Assembly: GCF_000143415.4 (NCBI RefSeq)
Contig: NW_003314371.1
Location: 96,935-160,934 of the forward strand
Length of the DNA stretch: 64,000 bases
Reading direction: 5' to 3'
Origin: Selaginella moellendorffii
Lineage: Eukaryota > Streptophyta > Lycopodiopsida > Selaginellales > Selaginellaceae
The position numbers and the translations under genes were made by a program. The notes beneath the pieces are model-generated. The model was not told where the DNA came from and ran no database searches. It saw nothing but the letters and a program-made list of their open reading frames with translations. The first letter of the stretch is position 1; each line of letters begins with the position of its first letter. Positions 58,870-64,000 of this stretch are shown here, one piece after another.

Positions 58870-59802
58870 TCATTAGTTTTGAGTCAGTTTTGGCAAGTTG
58901 ACTTTAGCTTTTTGGTGCATAGGTTCAATCCATAACTATGGGGATAACTATTATAAATTAATCATAAGTCTTGTTAACTCATTTTCAAAAAGGGTGTAGT
59001 CGTGTAAACAATATTATGTGCCAGTTCATAATAGTTATTTAAATCTTTCCAATGGGGTTGATTTTTGTTTAGGGGAGTTGGGCCTCTAACTCTCTCCCTA
59101 TATCCTTGCTAGCAAAGGTATATTATTTCTTTGTAAGCTAAGTGGTACTCAGAGTAACAAGGGTGGCTAGCTTTGCTAGTCATTTCCTTATCTGTAATGG
59201 CCAGAGGGTATTTGAGTATTAATGTCTTTAAATGTAGAAGAGAGGTCATTCTTTACTCATTTAAGTTAGTGTGTTTCTCATAAAATGTGTTTTCTGTTAA
59301 CTTTTAAAGTTGTTTCTTTGACAGTTTGCTAGACTAGAGTATGCATTAACGAGGACATTGATTTTCTCCAAGGGGGGGAAAGTGTTGTGAATATGATTTC
59401 AAGTATTGAAAGATATTTATTAGGCAGTTCTTACAAAAACTCTCTCTTTACTGCCACAATAGTATTGTTAATTCTCTTTATAGTCTCCACCCAAGCTAAT
59501 TGAGAAATTGGTTATCATATGTGCATTTGACTAGATGAGCATAAAGATGGAATTCATAATTGCTATGAATCAAATATACTTGACCTGGTTAAAGAAACTC
59601 ATTTATTGACTTACACTTGCTAGTGTTAGAAACTCCTATGATATTGAGTTTAGTCCCTCAATATCATTAGGTGATAGTTTATTGTGTTTGCTAGACACCC
59701 TCGCTATCAAGCTCTGTTTATTGGTCTCATTTCGGTTCTATATGCTATTTATGGTATATCTAGAGTCACTTCAAAAGTATATCTATAGAATGTAAAAGTG
59801 TC
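58870..59802 (+). repeat. LTR-family repeat copy with polypurine tract, ends at assembly gap
   Basis: Similar in order to 61255-62050. A purine tract (AAGGGGGGGAAAG, 59370-59382) is followed by TGTTGTGAATATG, an expected 3' LTR start, so part of this copy is internal sequence just before an LTR. It breaks off at the N run. Confidence 0.55.
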
Positions 59803-59902
59803 NNNNNNNNNNNNNNNNNNNNNNNNNNNNNNNNNNNNNNNNNNNNNNNNNNNNNNNNNNNNNNNNNNNNNNNNNNNNNNNNNNNNNNNNNNNNNNNNNN
59901 NN
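59803..59902. other. Assembly gap (100 N)
   Basis: Exactly 100 N, the conventional placeholder for a gap of unknown size. Similar LTR-type sequence on both sides suggests an assembly break at a repeat. Confidence 0.99.
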
Positions 59903-61254
59903 ATTAGCATTTATGCATTTATTAGTTAATAACTATATTGGTATTCAAATAAGCTAATCTCACTAAGGTTTTTTAGTAGGGTTAAACTTTGTGTTTTCCC
60001 TGAAAAATGATTTAATTGTGAACTATATTAACTTTGCAAAAGGAAGAATTATTAGTCAATTGGAGAGTTGGGTTTTTGTTGGATTTAAGTTGGGATTATA
60101 TTGATCATTGATAATTCTTTTTGTATATGCTATGAAGTGAGTTATGTCTTCCTATAAATAGTGTATTCATAAAGGATTATTTGGTGATCAATTGTTAAGT
60201 ATAACTTCATTATATTTAGCTTTTCGATTAGGGCAAACATGTTCTTCATAAGCTTTTGTATTATAAAGTTTAACTTATGAATATGTTGAGGAGGATATTG
60301 TGGGTTGTACCATGATTTCTTCTTTAACATTAAATTTAGTTGATATGAGACTCATGATTATTATTAGATGAGACTTATCTTCTTTGAGTTTTTGATTTTT
60401 TAATTTCATGCTCATTATACTATTTATTAAAAGTTGTTAAAGAATGTATTTTGGCTCATTAGCTTCAATGCTAAGGTTAGTATCTATTATTGATGACAAT
60501 TGATTGTCATTTAGGATAGGTGATTATCCTTGTTAAAGGTTTTACTTCATTATTGTTAATGTTGAATGATTTACCATTTTTTAGGATGATATGTTATTAT
60601 TCAATGATGATTATACATCTTTCTATTGATATGATGATTAATGATTTTTTTAATGATGGTTAGTTGTTCTCTTTGATAACTTTTGGCTTAACACATTACC
60701 ATATATTCTTTGTAGTTTACTTTAGATTGATCTCTTGGGTTTGAGTTATCAATAGGATATTGTTGACATTTTCTTGACCAACTTTAGTTCCTTAGTATTA
60801 TTGACTAAGATTTATTCAAATTGGTTTATATGATACTTGGCATGACTGAGTGTTTATTGGTCCTTGCAACATTTATTCTGTTTTATTTATTGTTGTTATG
60901 GTTGGTTTTGATAAATTTAGATGTTATTTCTTTTGAGTGATACATTCACAAACATTTTACTTACTAGTTGATGATACTTTGTGTTATTTGAGTTGCCTTT
61001 TGTAAATTGTTTAGCATACTATCTATAATTTTTGATAGTTAAATTTTATTATTGAGTTTTTTTGCTATTAAATTTTGTTGGATCATAAATCCTATATATT
61101 TTGACTATAATGATCTTGGTGGTTCTTATACTTTAATTTTGGTTTATTGGATGATAACTTACTTGGAATATTTTTATGTTTTAATATAAGACTTATCCAA
61201 GTCTCTAAAATATCATTGTCTCTAACTTTGATATTATTTATTTATTGATCTTTT
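59903..61254. other. AT-rich sequence, nothing recognised
   Basis: Strongly AT-rich with frequent TTGAT/ATGAT words. I see no coding frame with a recognisable domain, no LTR ends and no RNA gene. Probably internal sequence of the retroelement bounded by the similar copies at 58870 and 61255, too diverged to read. Confidence 0.5.
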
Positions 61255-62170
61255 TTTTTGGGCCAATTGGCTTTAGCACTTCATATGATAGTGAAATCTT
61301 TAGTCATGGGATAGCTACTATCATCTAGTCATATAACCCAACTTTCTCTTGATGTTCCTTATTCTATTAAAAGGGCGTGACCATGTAAACAACTCTAACT
61401 ACTTATTTATAGTAGTCTATTTAAACCTTACCGATAGGTTTGGTTTATTTCCTCATGAGGGTTAGGGCATTTTACTTCTCTCTTTATATCACTTGTAGGC
61501 AAAGGCATATCATCTTTTGTAAGCTAGATGACACCAAGAGCAATAGCAAGAGTCTCCTTATCTGTGACAGTTGCAAGGTGTTTAAGTTGTAGAGACAAAA
61601 AGGTCGCCCCTAACTCATTTAAGTGTGTGGGTATTGAAAGTTACCTATTAACTAATTCTTTCAGATATTCTTTCCTTACTACCACAATGGCAAAAGGTTG
61701 GTATTGTTGGACCCTTTATCAATCCCTTTTATTCAAGTATTAGTAAAAAGGACTTTGTATCTATACTTAGCCGGACAGGCATAAAAAAGGAATTCCTAAG
61801 TGTTTATTTAGCCAAGCATATTTGGCCCGACTTGTTAGTTTTTTTTTGCTCTGTCTTGCACTGGCTTGATAAGAACCCTCGCCTATTGAGACTAGTCTCT
61901 CAATATCGTTATATGATAGCTTACCGTATTTGCCAAACACCCTCGCTATCATGCCCTTTGTGTTAGTCTCATTTCGGTCCCAAATGCTATTTATGGAAAG
62001 TGTCTAAATTTGCTTATTTAGCATATCTACAAAATGTAGAGATTGTCTTGAACACAATGGTGTTCATTTCGTGTCCAAATTTACAATCTAGGGACATTCC
62101 ATATTTAATAAGTTTCGAGCTTATCCTAGAGACTAACTCCTAGTACTAAGGGTGGCTTGGGGTGAAGGAT
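61255..62170 (+). repeat. LTR-family repeat copy
   Basis: Shares the 'GTGTAAACAA'-type block, TATTTAAACC box (about 61425), CTCAATATC...GATAGCTTAC segment and 'CTAACTCCTAGTACTAAGGGTGGC' end region (in part) with 16740-16960, 58900-59802 and the reversed 11690-12060. Probably a solo or flanking LTR of a low-copy Ty3-like family. Confidence 0.5.
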
Positions 62171-64000
62171 CAAACATGTAAATCATTTTCTCTTTTTGGA
62201 GAAATGATTTGCAATGAGGTATTACCTCATTGTTTGTACTCACATCATGCAATCAAGAGTCCCTACCTTGATGCATGTTGGAAATTATAGTCTTACAAGT
62301 AATGAATTATAGGACGGATAGCAGTGGAGCGTTAAACCATTTTGTCTAGGCTTGCTATTAAAGACTTAGATTATAATGCTTAATTCTTTTTCAAGGAACC
62401 TTGCTATTGCTCTTTAAATACCTTGGTGTTGGATTAGTTTTGAGTTTGGTCGGATAGAGAGTGGTATGAGCTTATCTGTGTTGTGAATAAAAGTTAGTAG
62501 TGTTAGGTATTGTAATCTCTATTAATGGAGTGTGGCATTTATGTTGTATTTTATTGAGTCAAGTTGACACTTGATACTCACATAAACCTTTGTAGTAGTG
62601 ATATATGCATTACTTGTGGTGCTACTCAATTGGTGATCAAGTCATTATGATACTTATATCATATCCATATGATAATGAGTAATGTGTTTACGAAGTTTCT
62701 TGATTATACAATGATCAACCCCAAAGTGGTTGATGGTGAAGCTAGTCTACTTACACGTAATAACATTGTAGTAGCTTTGACTAAATTCCATATGGTAATT
62801 CATTATGCTAAACTTAAGTTGGTTTCTTAGTTCTTTGAATTTGCCCATTGAAGTGTTGGAAAAAGGTTATAGCATTCATTTGCTATAGCTTGTCAGTTGA
62901 TCTGTTAGCACTTGGAGTAGATTGTTTGATAGAAAAGATGTGTAGTTGAGGTATTGACATCACTAGCATTTGTATTAGTGGAAGTGACATTGTTATGTTA
63001 AGTGATGAGGAACTTTCCTTAAAGCTTGATTTTCCATGTCATTTTTTTTGTTAATGTTTTGGCTTCACATTGGATCTTGAAAGTGATTGAAGAAGAGTGT
63101 TAGTGCAATATGGATATTCAAAGATATGGTCTTCGTGATCAAACCTTAGATGTTCGTTTTGCATTTTACAAATGTCGGTATTGGATATCAAAAATATAGG
63201 CATGATGTTTGAGGCTTAAACATATTATGAGTTTTGAGAATTTGTGTTGAGGTGAACCTATGTGAAGTTGTTAGTAGGAGAAAGTTGGTTAAGTCTCGAA
63301 AATTTGCATTTTTAGATTGAGAGTCATTCTTTCTCTAAGATGGAAATTTTTTTATGAATATTTTTAAACTTTTCCAATAGCTGATTTTTTGATCATTTTG
63401 CTTGAAAATTGTTCTATTTTCATAATAAAAGGGTTGGAGTTAACTTCAGTTGGCTTAGATCTTAGTAGGTAACTTTGCATGATGCAACCCGAAAAGGATG
63501 TTAACTTTTGGAGCTAAGGCAATTGAGTTGAATAGAGTCTAGAGTTGGTGTAGAAAAATTGTTATTGCGCTTTTCTAGAAAGGTGCCTTTCTTTTATAGC
63601 ATTATGCTTGGTGGTAGATTACATCTTCGTTAAAACTTTATGATAGTAATGAACTCTTACTCATCATGACTTGGTCTTAGTGGCTTGCGCCTTTGCTAAG
63701 GATGGTGATATTCAACTTAGTTGTTTGAGGTTAAAATGTTAGTACCTGTATTATAGCTTTGTCTATGAAGAGATTGTATTATCTCATGGTCTTCACTTTA
63801 GTTTCAATTAAATATTGATTATACATAGCTAGCCTTTTCAAGGCATGCTTAGAGCTATTGACTATATGTATTAGTGAGTTTATCACGGTTGAGTTGGATT
63901 CGAGTGGTCATTTAGTTTGTGCTTATCTATGAACCTTTATCTTGTACTTGAGATATTACGTTCATGTTGGACAAATACATGACTTGATGATGTGAGTTTA
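62171..64000. other. AT-rich sequence, nothing recognised
   Basis: No open frame of note, no domain-like peptide, no tRNA and no clear repeat structure that I can support. Likely decayed retroelement sequence. Confidence 0.5.

Overview
The window is transposon-dense nuclear DNA from what looks like a large-genome land plant. The signs are nested Ty3/gypsy LTR retrotransposons with tRNA-Met-type primer sites, small SMART/TRIM elements, a hAT element and plant telo-box motifs. Gymnosperm, fern or lycophyte are all possible; the sequence alone does not settle it. I see no ordinary host housekeeping gene, rRNA or tRNA gene. One 100-base run of N is at 59803-59902.

Layout. 1-4740: minus-strand Ty3/gypsy element with an open gag-pol frame (at least 1194 codons, running off the left edge), its primer site and LTR. 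4783-11650: two degenerate plus-strand Ty3 copies with LTRs. 11680-16722: LTR debris, a SMART, an inverted LTR palindrome and a dead hAT element. 16740-35127: a stack of large non-coding LTR elements (LARD type). One is complete (24805-33002, target duplication GAGGA) and sits inside the LTR of another. SMARTs and Ty3 pol fragments are embedded in the stack. 49422-51707: the rest of a further LARD copy. 51708-58200: two divergent decayed gene regions. 58430-64000: a Ty3 chromodomain tail, repeated LTR sequence, and AT-rich sequence in which I recognise nothing.

The main discovery is a 14,294-bp DNA transposon at 35128-49421. It has 24-bp terminal inverted repeats (one mismatch) and a 4-bp target duplication, ACTA. 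A paralogous empty site lies in the same window at 30442-30445, which fixes both boundaries. The element carries two divergent gene systems. On the minus strand is a DUF7869-type protein with HTH-like, Cys-cluster and acidic-residue motifs, the best candidate transposase, now broken by stops and a frameshift. On the plus strand is an intron-rich gene. It encodes a ParB-like N-terminal region, a segment resembling methyltransferase motif I, a charged linker, a peptide-repeat region and an FCP1-like phosphatase domain.

The whole element, and apparently nothing outside it, is peppered with about thirty copies of a roughly 22-bp palindrome (half site ATGGCRTGNGG). Many copies sit inside very short (38-54 nt), mostly phase-1 introns of the plus-strand gene; others lie in coding and intergenic DNA. 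A ParB-like protein encoded alongside a dispersed palindrome suggests, as inference only, a parS-like or transposase-site system. The palindrome-bearing introns also suggest introner-like intron gain within a transposon. A second decayed locus at 54700-57990 shows a similar ParB-like plus methyltransferase-like arrangement and may be a diverged relative.
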